64,000 nucleotides of DNA from Mycolicibacterium komossense. GTDB lineage: Bacteria > Actinomycetota > Actinomycetes > Mycobacteriales > Mycobacteriaceae. Position numbers and translations under genes: made by a program. Positions 6,406 through 13,491 of the stretch are shown here, piece after piece (positions within the stretch are counted from its first letter, which is position 1; every line of letters begins with the position of its first letter). The stretch is from assembly GCF_025822605.1 (NCBI RefSeq), contig NZ_JACKTY010000050.1, forward strand, positions 1 to 64,000, in the 5' to 3' direction. Under the pieces are notes generated by a model, which did no database searches, had not been told where the DNA came from, and was given only the letters and a program-made list of their open reading frames with translations.

Positions 6406-7371
6406 TTAGGCGACGAACGATCGGGTGGATCGCTTGATGGGTAGTTCGACGTCGACGGTGATGCCGAGGGCGTTGAGTTGGTCCGCGCACTGTACGAACC
6501 AGTCGGTGGTGTCTGCGGTGATGAGCTGGTCGGCGAGGCGGCGTGCTTCGCCGATGACGTCGCCGTCTGGAAGCCACGGTTGGGCTTCGTCGGCGAGGGT
6601 GAGAAGCCAGTCGACGGGCCGGTATTGGTGCGGCCAGAGGCTCTGACGATTGACGTCCTCGGGGACGAATGGCATGGCGGTTGTGCTGAACCACGCCCGG
6701 ATGGCTGCCGTGGTGTTGGTCGGGCCGTGGCTGGTGGCGCGCAGATGCTGCCAGTGGGGTTCGACTGCAAGGAAGCGGTGGGTCTGTCCGATCAGGGCGA
6801 AACCGGTGCCGGAGGTGATGTCGCGGTTCTGCATCACGGCGTACTTGCGGGCCTCGGCTCGCACTTCCTCGTACCTTTGGAGTAAGCCAGTGACGAGATC
6901 CCATCGGGCGGCGCCGTCTGGCTGGTGCAGTGCGGCTTCGGCATTGGCGGGGTGGTTAACCATGATGTCGCGGTGCGTGCGTACGTCGGCGTATAAGGCG
7001 CTGAGTTCGGTGCGTAGGTAGTCGAGGGCTTCGTCGGCGCCCGCGGCCTGGATGAGCGTGAGGTCGGCGCGAGCGCGCTCGGCGGCGTCTCGGACGAGCA
7101 GCGCGAAATGCCCGCGGGATTGGCCGGCGGCGCGTTCGGTGACGTAGGCGTTGCGTAGATCATCGAGGTTGGTTGCACCTGCATCAATTGCGGCCGTGAT
7201 CTTGGTGGCGTAGGCGCGGTCCAGTTCTGTTAGCCACTCGCCTTGGTTGACGAGATCCGCGGTGAAGGGGATGAGGCGGCGATGCCGTTGGATGGCTTCG
7301 GGGTAGCCGGTGATGTGGGCTAGTACGCGCTCGGCCAGGTTCGTGGCCGGACGGGTGGTGTTGCGTGCCAT
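6406..7371 (-). CDS. Element hypothetical protein, large helical
   Basis: A 321-residue protein starting at ATG 7371, sharing TGATG with the stop of the previous gene; an upstream TTG or GTG would destroy this coupling. It is almost entirely helical and rich in Ala/Arg/Glu (RAAGQSRGHFALLVRDAAERAR, 22 residues split here as RAAGQSRGHFA and LLVRDAAERAR; also VRAEARKYAVMQNRD). There are no transmembrane segments and no recognised catalytic motif. Its position after the ATPase and HTH genes suggests a role in replication, maintenance or particle hijacking, but nothing in the sequence shows which. Confidence 0.72.
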   Translation of the reverse strand: MARNTTRPATNLAERVLAHITGYPEAIQRHRRLIPFTADLVNQGEWLTELDRAYATKITAAIDAGATNLDDLRNAYVTERAAGQSRGHFALLVRDAAERARADLTLIQAAGADEALDYLRTELSALYADVRTHRDIMVNHPANAEAALHQPDGAARWDLVTGLLQRYEEVRAEARKYAVMQNRDITSGTGFALIGQTHRFLAVEPHWQHLRATSHGPTNTTAAIRAWFSTTAMPFVPEDVNRQSLWPHQYRPVDWLLTLADEAQPWLPDGDVIGEARRLADQLITADTTDWFVQCADQLNALGITVDVELPIKRSTRSFVA

Positions 7372-7607
7372 CAGGACCACCGCCCCTGCGTCATCTGCTC
7401 GGCGCCTTCAACGGTGATGCTCTTGCCGTGTTGCTTGTTGTAGAGGGCAGCCCCCGCTGCCAGGCTGTCGGGTTCGCCTGGCGGGTCGCCGCTGCCGGGT
7501 GTGGCGGTGGCGCCGACTTCGCTGATGAGGGAGTCGCGTTCGGCGGCAGGTAGTTCGGTGATCCATTGTCGGATGATGTTGCGTAAGACGGGGTCGGTGT
7601 CGGGCAT
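7371..7607 (-). CDS. Small element hypothetical protein
   Basis: A 78-residue protein from ATG 7607, directly abutting the stop of the HTH gene (TAA then ATG) with AAGGAG inside that gene's 3' end. The N-terminal 30 residues (VLRNIIRQWITELPAAERDSL) form a likely helix pair. The centre is Gly/Pro-rich and probably flexible. No family is recognised. It overlaps the next gene by TGATG, so it is part of the coupled chain. Confidence 0.68.
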   Translation of the reverse strand: MPDTDPVLRNIIRQWITELPAAERDSLISEVGATATPGSGDPPGEPDSLAAGAALYNKQHGKSITVEGAEQMTQGRWS

Positions 7608-7940
7608 TTATGCGCTCCTTGCTTCGGCGTACTCTTCGACGGTGCGGCGGCTGAAAAGCCAGCGGCCGGTGAGGCTTTCGCCTTCGAGGTCGGCGGCGAG
7701 GCGGCGGACGTGTCTGCTGCTGCATCCGAGGATCGTGGCGGCTATTTCGGTGTCGATCAGGTCGTCGCGGTCCTGTTTCAATGGTGCTGCAGGAGAGTCG
7801 ATTCGATGTCCGCCTGTGGACATGTAGGTGAATAGGTGGCGGACCCGATCAGGGATCGGCTGGCCGGCGCGTTGTCGGCGCACCACAGCTTCCATCGCTA
7901 AGTCCCGGAGCAGACGGGCCTGCCCTTCGTCAAAGTGCAA
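7608..7940 (-). CDS. Helix-turn-helix DNA-binding protein
   Basis: A 110-residue protein starting at TTG 7940, immediately after the ATPase stop and behind GAGGAGGTG (7-bp spacing), which decides the start. Residues about 60-105 (LIDTEIAATILGCSSRHVRR, then GRWLFSRRTVEEYAEAR) follow the HTH_17/excisionase-type pattern: a turn after a small-residue helix, then a W-x-F-x-R wing and a terminal helix. It probably binds element DNA as a regulator or replication accessory. A separate excisionase-like gene sits at 11,276-11,497, so this is a second, distinct HTH protein. Confidence 0.72.
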   Translation of the reverse strand: MHFDEGQARLLRDLAMEAVVRRQRAGQPIPDRVRHLFTYMSTGGHRIDSPAAPLKQDRDDLIDTEIAATILGCSSRHVRRLAADLEGESLTGRWLFSRRTVEEYAEARSA

Positions 7941-9527
7941 TTACGACACCTCCTCGTTGCGCGAAGCGATGCGCCACATGGACCGAGGCCCGGTGTTGGT
8001 CGACTCGATCACGGGGTCGGTGGATTTGAGGCGGGCACCTTTTAGGGCATCTCGGGTATGGCCTTCTGCGATGCCTGCGGCGTATACCTGGCTAACTGCG
8101 ACCCACCCGTCTGGCCCTGCGTGGTCGCCGATGTAGGCCTGGATGAACGACAGGGCGTTCCTCTTCGGCGCGGGGCGTTCGGAGTCGTGCGACCTGCGAG
8201 TATCCAGATCAGTGACAGTACCTGCGGGTTCAGGGCTGAACTTTGGGTTCAGCCCATTTGACCTGCGATTATCGGCCCTGAACTCGGGTTCAGGGCTGAA
8301 CTCCGATATCGACTCGAAATGCACACCGCCCTGCGTGACTTCGATCCGCCGAACCAGACCTTCAGACTCCAGCTCAGCTACCGCCGCTTCGAGCAGCTGC
8401 CGGTATTCCTGCTTGCCCATCCGGGCACGAAGTTCTCCGCGGGCAATGCGACCACCGGACAGCACCTTGACCACCCGCCGCTTCACGACATCGAGGCGGC
8501 GTTGGTCAACGAACTCTTCGCCCACGGCGCGGGACAGCGCCCGATCACGAACCTTCGCCCTGGCAGCCTGGCGGGCTTGCTCGACGATCCAGTCCCGCGT
8601 GCCGTCGGATACCCGCATCACTGTCTCGGACAGCTGCCAGTCGAGCTCTGAGACCACTGACCGGTGGTGCATGATCGCGATCACCGCCGCGACCTTGCAG
8701 CGCGTCAGCAGGGCGTGACCGTCCAGCGCTTCGGCCGTGCCGCGCTGGCGGGCCAGGTGGGCTTCGATGACCGTCTGCGCGATCTCGTCGGGGCCGTAGC
8801 CGATCTCGACGACACCGTTATCGCCGGCCCACATGGGCAGCGCAATGTCCAGCGGATCCGGGTCGGTCGCCCGGACTGCCGGCATGTCGGGGTCGGTGGT
8901 GGGGAACCACAGGAACCGCTGCGGTGTACCGCCGCTGGCGTCGCCGAAGATGACGTCGCAGTGCCCGGGTTGGGCGCCGACCGATAGGCAGCACCGGTAG
9001 GAGTGCGCCGGGATGATGCGGGTGGTGGCGTCACTGGCGTTCGACTGTCCGAGGAGTTCACCCATGGCCATGGACTTCAGCTGCGCCAGCAGGATTGATC
9101 CTTGCCGGGACGCAATGCCAGCCAGGGTGTCGATCTCGGGCACCGAAAAGATGGCAGCGGTGATCGGTGCGACGCCTTCTTTCTTCGGGGGTACGAACGT
9201 GGCGGCGATACCTTCACCGGAGCCGATGGGGCGTTCGATGATCGGGGCCGGCCAAGCGAGGCGGGCCACCTTGTCGGAAACGCCTTTACCGCCACCGGAT
9301 GCGGACACGAACGCGCACAGCAGGTTGAGTGAGGCGCGGCCGCCGATGAGCCCGGGGAGTTGCACGTGAGGGCCGACGCTGGCGGCGACACGGAGCAGGA
9401 CTGCACCGAAAACGGCCCATGGTGCGGCGTATCGGGCTCGTGCCCATTGGTAGATGAGGGTGAGTTGGTCGGTGGCGGCGAAGAAGTCTTCGTTGACTTC
9501 GGTGGTGGTGGTGGTGGTGGTGGTCAA
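7941..9527 (-). CDS. phiRv1/phiRv2-type replication ATPase
   Basis: A 528-residue protein. The start is TTG 9527: AGGAG lies 6 bp upstream and TTGA overlaps the previous stop, whereas the frame extends 128 codons further without support. After a run of eight threonines comes a conserved block LLRVAASVGPHVQLPGLIGG and the Walker A motif SGGGKG at residues 77-82. An acidic Walker B-like FSVPEIDTL follows. The C-terminal part contains winged-helix-like segments (GELRARMGKQEYRQLLEAAV). This arrangement resembles the large ATPase of M. tuberculosis phiRv1/phiRv2-type elements. It probably works as helicase or initiator in replicating the excised element. Confidence 0.75.
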   Translation of the reverse strand: MTTTTTTTTEVNEDFFAATDQLTLIYQWARARYAAPWAVFGAVLLRVAASVGPHVQLPGLIGGRASLNLLCAFVSASGGGKGVSDKVARLAWPAPIIERPIGSGEGIAATFVPPKKEGVAPITAAIFSVPEIDTLAGIASRQGSILLAQLKSMAMGELLGQSNASDATTRIIPAHSYRCCLSVGAQPGHCDVIFGDASGGTPQRFLWFPTTDPDMPAVRATDPDPLDIALPMWAGDNGVVEIGYGPDEIAQTVIEAHLARQRGTAEALDGHALLTRCKVAAVIAIMHHRSVVSELDWQLSETVMRVSDGTRDWIVEQARQAARAKVRDRALSRAVGEEFVDQRRLDVVKRRVVKVLSGGRIARGELRARMGKQEYRQLLEAAVAELESEGLVRRIEVTQGGVHFESISEFSPEPEFRADNRRSNGLNPKFSPEPAGTVTDLDTRRSHDSERPAPKRNALSFIQAYIGDHAGPDGWVAVSQVYAAGIAEGHTRDALKGARLKSTDPVIESTNTGPRSMWRIASRNEEVS

Positions 9528-9904
9528 GCTGATCTCCTGATGTAGGACTTCCCGCGGTTGGCGAGGAATCGGTGGTCGTCGCTGATCCACTTGGCGGCCT
9601 GCGAGACATCTCGCGATGCCTCTCCCAGCTGCTCTTGCACGGTGTCGTGGGCGAGTGCTTCGCGGACGCCGCCGAGGACCAGGGCGAGCAGCTTTCGAGC
9701 GTCGTCGTCGGACATGCCGCACCAACTCGGAGTGCCGGGGATTGGCAGGTTGTCCAGCACGACATCGTGATTGGTGGCGTATCGCTCTGCAAAGGTGAAG
9801 GTGGTGTACCAACTCACCTGGCGGGAGGGGGGAGTGCCCCCGCCAGGCTGGGCGGGGGACTCCTCGTCGGAACTTCGGAATTCCGAAGTTGGTTCGGCGG
9901 TCAA
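9524..9904 (-). CDS. DUF2742-type phage/element protein
   Basis: A 126-residue protein from TTG 9904. The start is fixed by GGAGGTG 5 bp upstream and a TTGA overlap with the preceding 49-aa gene; ATG 9973 has no ribosome site. SRQVSWYTTFTFAERY followed by PIPGTPSWCGM and a helical tail matches the DUF2742 pattern (VSWW..HxF, then GTPxWC) known from phiRv1/phiRv2 proteins. The biochemical role is unknown. Its 3' end overlaps the ATPase start (TTGA). A 20-bp perfect palindrome lies in its N-terminal coding part. Confidence 0.75.
   Translation of the reverse strand: MTAEPTSEFRSSDEESPAQPGGGTPPSRQVSWYTTFTFAERYATNHDVVLDNLPIPGTPSWCGMSDDDARKLLALVLGGVREALAHDTVQEQLGEASRDVSQAAKWISDDHRFLANRGKSYIRRSA
9871..9890. 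repeat. 20-bp perfect palindrome
   Basis: AACTTCGGAA at 9871-9880 is followed directly by its complement TTCCGAAGTT at 9881-9890. It lies inside the DUF2742 gene, 12 codons from the start, in a flexible Ser/Glu-rich part. A loop-free 20-bp dyad suggests a binding site for a dimeric element protein. Confidence 0.8.
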
Positions 9905-10050
9905 TGGACACCTCCGTGCCGCGAGCACTTCGGCCCGATGCGGAGTGCTACTGATGCCGGGTCGGTGAGCCATGAGCCACAGACTTTGCAGCGCACCGCA
10001 ATACGCTGCTCTTCGTCTTCAGGCTTCAGTTCCTCGGCGGAGGCGGTCAT
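9901..10050 (-). CDS. DUF6011-like small zinc-ribbon protein, 49 aa
   Basis: Encodes MTASAEELKPEDEEQR, then RCKVCGSWLTDP and IGPKCSRHGG. The paired CxVCG and GPKC knuckles with the intervening L-T-D-P match the DUF6011 pattern of small phage zinc proteins. It starts at ATG 10050, overlapping the upstream stop (ATGA), and its stop overlaps the TTG of the DUF2742 gene (TTGA). Both couplings support that it is translated. A role in nucleic-acid binding is inferred only from the zinc knuckle. Confidence 0.75.
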   Translation of the reverse strand: MTASAEELKPEDEEQRIAVRCKVCGSWLTDPASVALRIGPKCSRHGGVH

Positions 10051-10820
10051 TGGTTCGAGTCCTCAGACTTAACCGCATCGCTGCGCTGGTTGATCGCCTC
10101 GAACGCTTCGATGAGCGCGTCGACGACACGTAGACCTATCTTCTTCGGATACCCGCCCTCCTGATCGGCGAGAAGATCCGCCAGGAACTGAGTCAGTTTC
10201 CCGGAGAGGACGTCTCGACGTTGAGCTAACAGTTCGAGGTGCCAGACCCGTAGGCAGTCAACGCAATCCAGTTCGGTCCACCACAAACCGGTCTCGGAGT
10301 CCTCGTACTCCTGGTCACGCACCTGGGCGGGTTTGATCTGACGGTCGTCTTGGCGCCGCTCGTCCCTGCCTTTCGATGCCGGGCCCGAGGGGTCACGGTC
10401 CACGGGTATTTGCTCACCGCAAAGTGCCTTCACGGTGGGCCGCCCCGCGTCCCACGCGGCTTGAGCGTCGGATCCGTAGCGGAAGTGATTCAGTTCCGGG
10501 TTGCGGGGGAAGCCTTGCCGGAACTTGGTGGCCACCTCGTCGAACTGCTGCTGATTCTTGAAGTGCCCGTGGCTGTTTCCGGTGGCGACTCTCTGCATCA
10601 TCTCGGCGTGATCACGCCAGTTGTCTCCCTCGGGGAGCAGCAGCGCGTGGGTCGTAATCCGGCCGCACTCCTCACACTTGAGGTCGCCGGTTTCACGATG
10701 CCAGTCGAGGTCGATCGGCTTGGACAGCCAGTAGTTTTCGGCCCGGTGGTTACGTGGGCGCCGGCATTCCCGGACTGAACCGCAGGTGCAGCAGAGCGCC
10801 TTCATGAACGATGTGCTCAC
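10047..10820 (-). CDS. Element hypothetical protein with Cys-rich N-terminus
   Basis: A 257-residue protein starting at GTG 10820, which overlaps the previous stop as GTGA. The N-terminus has LCCTCGSVRECRRPRN and LKCEECGRITTHALL, giving two CxxC pairs that could bind zinc. A second set, DCVDCLRVWHLELL, sits near residue 200. The middle (FRYGSDAQAAWDAGRPTVKALC) resembles no family I can name. It is the fourth gene of the coupled chain and may be a DNA-binding or architectural replication factor; function is unproven. Confidence 0.72.
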   Translation of the reverse strand: MSTSFMKALCCTCGSVRECRRPRNHRAENYWLSKPIDLDWHRETGDLKCEECGRITTHALLLPEGDNWRDHAEMMQRVATGNSHGHFKNQQQFDEVATKFRQGFPRNPELNHFRYGSDAQAAWDAGRPTVKALCGEQIPVDRDPSGPASKGRDERRQDDRQIKPAQVRDQEYEDSETGLWWTELDCVDCLRVWHLELLAQRRDVLSGKLTQFLADLLADQEGGYPKKIGLRVVDALIEAFEAINQRSDAVKSEDSNQ

Positions 10821-11119
10821 AACTGCACCGCCGTCCACTGCTCGGCGACCTGTGCCCCAGCGAGGAGCAGTGCTGCTAGCTCTCGCGCCTGGGCGACGGA
10901 CAGGCCAGCACGAGCGTCGACGTCGATGTCAATCGCTCCGAGAGAACCGTCGCGGCGCTGCTCGGCGATGACGGTAACCGCGGGGCAGCGCAGAAGATCC
11001 GGGCTCGTAGCGACATGGCCGATCTGGTTGTAGACGTCGCGGACTCCGGTGGCCGTCCAGAGGCCTGGGGTGCCGCCAGTCGGGACCGGCAACTCCATGA
11101 CGGTGATTTGTGGTTTCAT
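10817..11119 (-). CDS. Element hypothetical protein, 100 aa
   Basis: Starts at ATG 11119 behind GAGGAG (about 9-bp spacing). Sequence begins MKPQITVMELPVP and continues through YNQIGHVATSP and DGSLGAIDIDVDARAGLSV to the hydrophobic helix AQARELAALLLAGAQVA. An alternating strand pattern followed by one helix suggests a small alpha/beta fold. No family is recognised. The stop overlaps the next start (GTGA). Confidence 0.68.
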   Translation of the reverse strand: MKPQITVMELPVPTGGTPGLWTATGVRDVYNQIGHVATSPDLLRCPAVTVIAEQRRDGSLGAIDIDVDARAGLSVAQARELAALLLAGAQVAEQWTAVQL

Positions 11120-11123
11120 TGTG

Positions 11124-11276
11124 TTAGAACTCCTCATTTGCGTGGTGGTGGTTCGAATCGCCCTCGGCGGTGTTGGCGCACCGTCCGGGGGCATTTTTTG
11201 TCGGACGTAGATCTTCGGTCTGGTCGTCGTCGACGATCCCGATATCCGCGAACTGCTCCTGCGGGTAGATCCGCAT
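11124..11276 (-). CDS. Small acidic element protein, 50 aa
   Basis: The ATG at 11,276 shares its A with the stop of the excisionase gene (TGATG), a classic reinitiation junction. The frame runs MRIYPQEQFADIGIVDDDQT and on to a stop at 11,124, 4 nt before the next gene's start codon. Composition is Asp/Glu/His-rich. No family is recognised. Its existence rests on the coupling and on filling the gap between two genes of the same chain. Confidence 0.55.
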   Translation of the reverse strand: MRIYPQEQFADIGIVDDDQTEDLRPTKNAPGRCANTAEGDSNHHHANEEF

Positions 11277-11497
11277 CAGGCGGCACCGCCGCGCCTGGTC
11301 GCCTGCTCCTGATCGGCGATCCAGCGCTCAACCTCACTGCGGCGGTAGACAACACGGCCTCGCCGGCCCTGTGGACCAAGGGTGAACGACGCCGGTCCCT
11401 CGTTGTTGTGGCGCCAGTAACGCATCGTCCCTGGATTGAGTGCGGGGTATTGCTCGCACACCTGGGTCGTGGTGAGTAGGTCGTCCGATCGGTCCAT
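11276..11497 (-). CDS. Excisionase-like HTH protein
   Basis: A 73-residue protein from ATG 11497, selected because AAGGAG lies 7 bp upstream. LLTTTQVCEQYPALNPGTMR, then YWRHNN, GRVVYRRSEVERWIADQ follow the MerR-like/HTH_17 layout of Xis and AlpA proteins: a helix-turn-helix, an R-Y-W recognition end, and a wing ending in R-R-S-E-V-E-x-W-I. Such proteins bend attachment-site DNA and favour excision. It heads the - strand chain and its promoter region carries an inverted repeat likely used for control. Confidence 0.75.
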   Translation of the reverse strand: MDRSDDLLTTTQVCEQYPALNPGTMRYWRHNNEGPASFTLGPQGRRGRVVYRRSEVERWIADQEQATRRGGAA

Positions 11498-11517
11498 GGG
11501 CATCTCCTTCGTGGTGT

Positions 11518-11564
11518 GGTTCAGTAACGTCATGACTGAACCACAACGGGAGCAACGTTGTCAA
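11518..11564 (-). promoter_or_regulatory. Promoter and operator of the excisionase-led chain
   Basis: On the - strand TTGACA (11564-11559) is a perfect -35. About 18 bp on, a weak -10 lies within a perfect 8-bp inverted repeat, GGTTCAGT-N9-ACTGAACC (11518-11542), just upstream of the excisionase start. A dyad over -10/+1 should let a repressor, perhaps the divergent HTH protein, shut the chain off. Confidence 0.55.
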
Positions 11565-11585
11565 CGGTGATCCACACGTGTCACG

Positions 11586-12146
11586 ATGGTCAACGTGGCG
11601 AAACTGAGCACGACGCACGGAGGCGGCGATTACACGAAGATCGGACCCGGACTGGCGATCGTGGTGCCATTCACCGGAACAATCGACCTGGATTCAGGCG
11701 ACGCGTTCGGCGCGGAGGTAGCCCAGGTGGTCATGGACATCGACCTGGTTGAGGGGATACTTCAACCGACCAGAGTCGAGGTCATTGGTCGAGGTGGGCA
11801 TCCTGTAACGGGCACAACGCTGCGTCAAGTACCGGTAAAAGGAATGGCATCCCACCTCATCCAAAATGCGATCGCAGCGCGCGAGGATATCGGTGGCGGC
11901 ACCAAAGTTACCCATGGTCGCCGCAGTCCGATCGAGCTGGACGAGCAAGAAAAAGCCCGCTTGCGCACCCAAGGCCCGGTCGAAGAGTCACTGCGCGCCG
12001 TCGCGAACTTCTATGAGTTCGGTCGAGTCACCGGATATCCGCCAGCCAAGTTCGTTGAAGACAATCTCGAAATGCCGCGCACCACAGCATCGAAATGGAT
12101 TCGCAGAGCACGAGAGGCAGGGCTTTTGGATGCCCCAGACACGTAA
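11586..12146 (+). CDS. HTH protein upstream of integrase, possible element repressor
   Basis: A 186-residue protein from ATG 11586. The N-terminal two-thirds contains strand-rich segments (GLAIVVPFTGTIDLDSGD, VEGILQPTRVEVIGRGG). The C-terminal 60 residues (SLRAVANFYEFGRVTGYPPA, then NLEMPRTTASKWIRRAREAGLL) hold a helix-turn-helix with a typical T-T-A-S-K-W-I-R-R-A-R recognition helix. It is divergent from the excisionase chain and overlaps the integrase by 17 bp, the position of a lysogeny-type switch regulator. The repressor role is inferred. Confidence 0.7.
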   Translation: MVNVAKLSTTHGGGDYTKIGPGLAIVVPFTGTIDLDSGDAFGAEVAQVVMDIDLVEGILQPTRVEVIGRGGHPVTGTTLRQVPVKGMASHLIQNAIAAREDIGGGTKVTHGRRSPIELDEQEKARLRTQGPVEESLRAVANFYEFGRVTGYPPAKFVEDNLEMPRTTASKWIRRAREAGLLDAPDT

Positions 12147-13398
12147 CCGCCGCGCTGGCGTCGAGGACCGGTGGGCGGATCTGACGAAGCCGCGCCAGGA
12201 CCGCAACGCTGATGGAACACCGATGCTCAGCGCCGACGGTGAGCCTGTTATGACAAGTCGACCTGTCAAGTACGGCAAGGGATCTCGCTGGCGCGCACGC
12301 TACGTCGATAGCAGGGGAATCGAACACGAAAAGCTGTTCGCCCGCAAGGCCGACGCGAACGCGTGGATCGAGAACATCACGTCCACCATCGTCACCGGAA
12401 CATACGTCGCACCGAACGCCGGAATGGTGCCAGTCGGTGTGATTCACGAACAGTGGTTGAAAAATCAAGCGCACGTGAAGGATTCAACCAAGGCTGCGCG
12501 AGCCTCAGCGTGGTCTGTCCATGTCCGAGATCGCTGGCAGGACATCGCTGTAGCTGAAGTGCAAACCTCCGAGATTCGAGCGTGGGTCACCGAGCTATCC
12601 GAAGGTGGGGCTGCGGCCGCGACGATTGAGAACGCGCTCGGTGTGCTACGGATGGTTCTCGCTGTCGCCGTTGAAGATAAGCGGCTGCCGGCCAATCCGT
12701 GCGACAAAGTGAAGGCGCCGCGACGGGAACACTCGATACGGGCCTACCTGACCCATCAGCAGGTCGCCGAGCTGGCTGACGCGATGACCCGAGACGGCCT
12801 GGTCGTGCGGTTCCTCGCGTACACGGGCCTGCGATACGGCGAGATGGCCGCGTTGAAAGTCCAGAACTTCGACATGCTGCGTCGGCGGGTGAACATCAGG
12901 GAATCGGTGACTGAGGTCGTCGGGAAGCTCACCTGGTCGACCCCGAAAACTCACGAACGGCGATCAGTGCCTTTTCCGCGATTCCTCGCCGAAGATTTGG
13001 CCGTCCAGATGCAGGGCAAGCGGCGCACCGATCTGGTTTTCACGGCGCCGGCCGGCGGGGTGCTACGGATCAACACCTTCCGAACCCGCGTGTTCGGCCC
13101 GGCGGTCGACAAACTGCAGGGTCTAGACGACGACGGTCAACCAACCACCGACTGGCCGCGCCCCACTATGCACGACCTCCGGCACACTGCGGCGTCGCTG
13201 GCGATCAGCGCGGGGGCCAATGTGAAGGCGGTCCAGACGATGTTGGGGCACAAGTCAGCGGCTATGACACTGGACACCTACGCAGACCTGTTCCCTGATG
13301 ATCTCGACGCCGTCGCGGATGCTTTTGATGCGGCAGTCGCCGCGCTGCCGAAAACTGCTGCGGGCCAACTGCGGGCCACTGGCGGTCCAGACTCGTAA
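12130..13398 (+). CDS. int: Tyrosine recombinase integrase
   Basis: A 422-residue phage-type integrase from ATG 12130, overlapping the preceding gene. An N-terminal arm-binding part (RWRARYVDSRGIEHEKLFAR) precedes the SAM-like core-binding domain (about 95-180). The catalytic set is complete: R235 in TGLRYGEM, H348-x-x-R351 in HDLRHT, H374 in MLGHKS and nucleophile Y384 in TYADLF. It joins attP to the tRNA-Pro 3' end and excises the element with the excisionase. It ends 49 bp before attR, and its last codons overlap a candidate arm-type site. The remnant at 118-608 is a relative with the same C-terminal motifs. Confidence 0.95.
   Translation: MPQTRNRRAGVEDRWADLTKPRQDRNADGTPMLSADGEPVMTSRPVKYGKGSRWRARYVDSRGIEHEKLFARKADANAWIENITSTIVTGTYVAPNAGMVPVGVIHEQWLKNQAHVKDSTKAARASAWSVHVRDRWQDIAVAEVQTSEIRAWVTELSEGGAAAATIENALGVLRMVLAVAVEDKRLPANPCDKVKAPRREHSIRAYLTHQQVAELADAMTRDGLVVRFLAYTGLRYGEMAALKVQNFDMLRRRVNIRESVTEVVGKLTWSTPKTHERRSVPFPRFLAEDLAVQMQGKRRTDLVFTAPAGGVLRINTFRTRVFGPAVDKLQGLDDDGQPTTDWPRPTMHDLRHTAASLAISAGANVKAVQTMLGHKSAAMTLDTYADLFPDDLDAVADAFDAAVAALPKTAAGQLRATGGPDS
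13356..13376 (+). repeat. Candidate arm-type integrase site (right copy)
   Basis: Exact direct copy of 787-807, embedded in the integrase codons for TAAGQLRA. Identity across 21 bp at non-homologous positions in coding and non-coding DNA argues for a conserved binding site rather than chance. Confidence 0.6.
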
Positions 13399-13407
13399 CA
13401 GCAAGAA

Positions 13408-13436
13408 GCCCCGACCATGTCGACCGTGGTCAGGGC
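13408..13436 (+). terminator. Integrase terminator
   Basis: GCCCCGACCA (13408-13417) pairs with TGGTCAGGGC (13427-13436) with one G-T wobble around a 9-nt loop, 10 bp after the integrase stop and just before attR. A comparable GC-rich dyad follows the integrase remnant near 594-620. Confidence 0.55.
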
Positions 13437-13447
13437 CTTCTCACTCT

Positions 13448-13491
13448 GTCGGGGTGGCGGGATTCGAACCCACGACCTCTTCGTCCCGAAC
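13448..13491. repeat. attR: 44-bp att core within tRNA-Pro
   Basis: Identical to 641-684. It covers the tRNA-Pro 3' half from the discriminator base into the anticodon stem, so integration leaves the tRNA gene intact on this side. Confidence 0.93.

Larger units (their letters stand above)
641..13491. mobile_element. Integrated satellite-like element in tRNA-Pro (12.85 kb)
   Basis: The element is delimited by perfect 44-bp att repeats. Core genes are the integrase and an upstream HTH gene on +, and a long - strand chain from the excisionase to 6,239 that includes a DUF2742 protein and a Walker ATPase of the type seen in M. tuberculosis phiRv1/phiRv2. Cargo lies between attL and about 5.6 kb. 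I see no capsid, portal, terminase or tail gene and no conjugation gene, so it is either a phage satellite or a defective prophage derivative. The intact tRNA is retained at the int-proximal end. Confidence 0.88.

Noticed and set aside
6386..6904. Longer - strand frame reaching upstream of the 48-aa gene
   Set aside because: It is out of frame within the 321-aa gene and Arg/Pro-rich like a shadow; only the last 48 codons have a ribosome site.
9501..9524. GGT tandem repeat, considered as microsatellite or CRISPR-like
   Set aside because: On the - strand it is a run of ACC codons (eight threonines) at the start of the replication ATPase; no spacers or further repeats.
7371..13398. Conjugative (AICE-type) element
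   Set aside because: No FtsK/TraB-like translocase, RepSA-type initiator or relaxase was seen; the ATPase resembles phiRv-type proteins instead.
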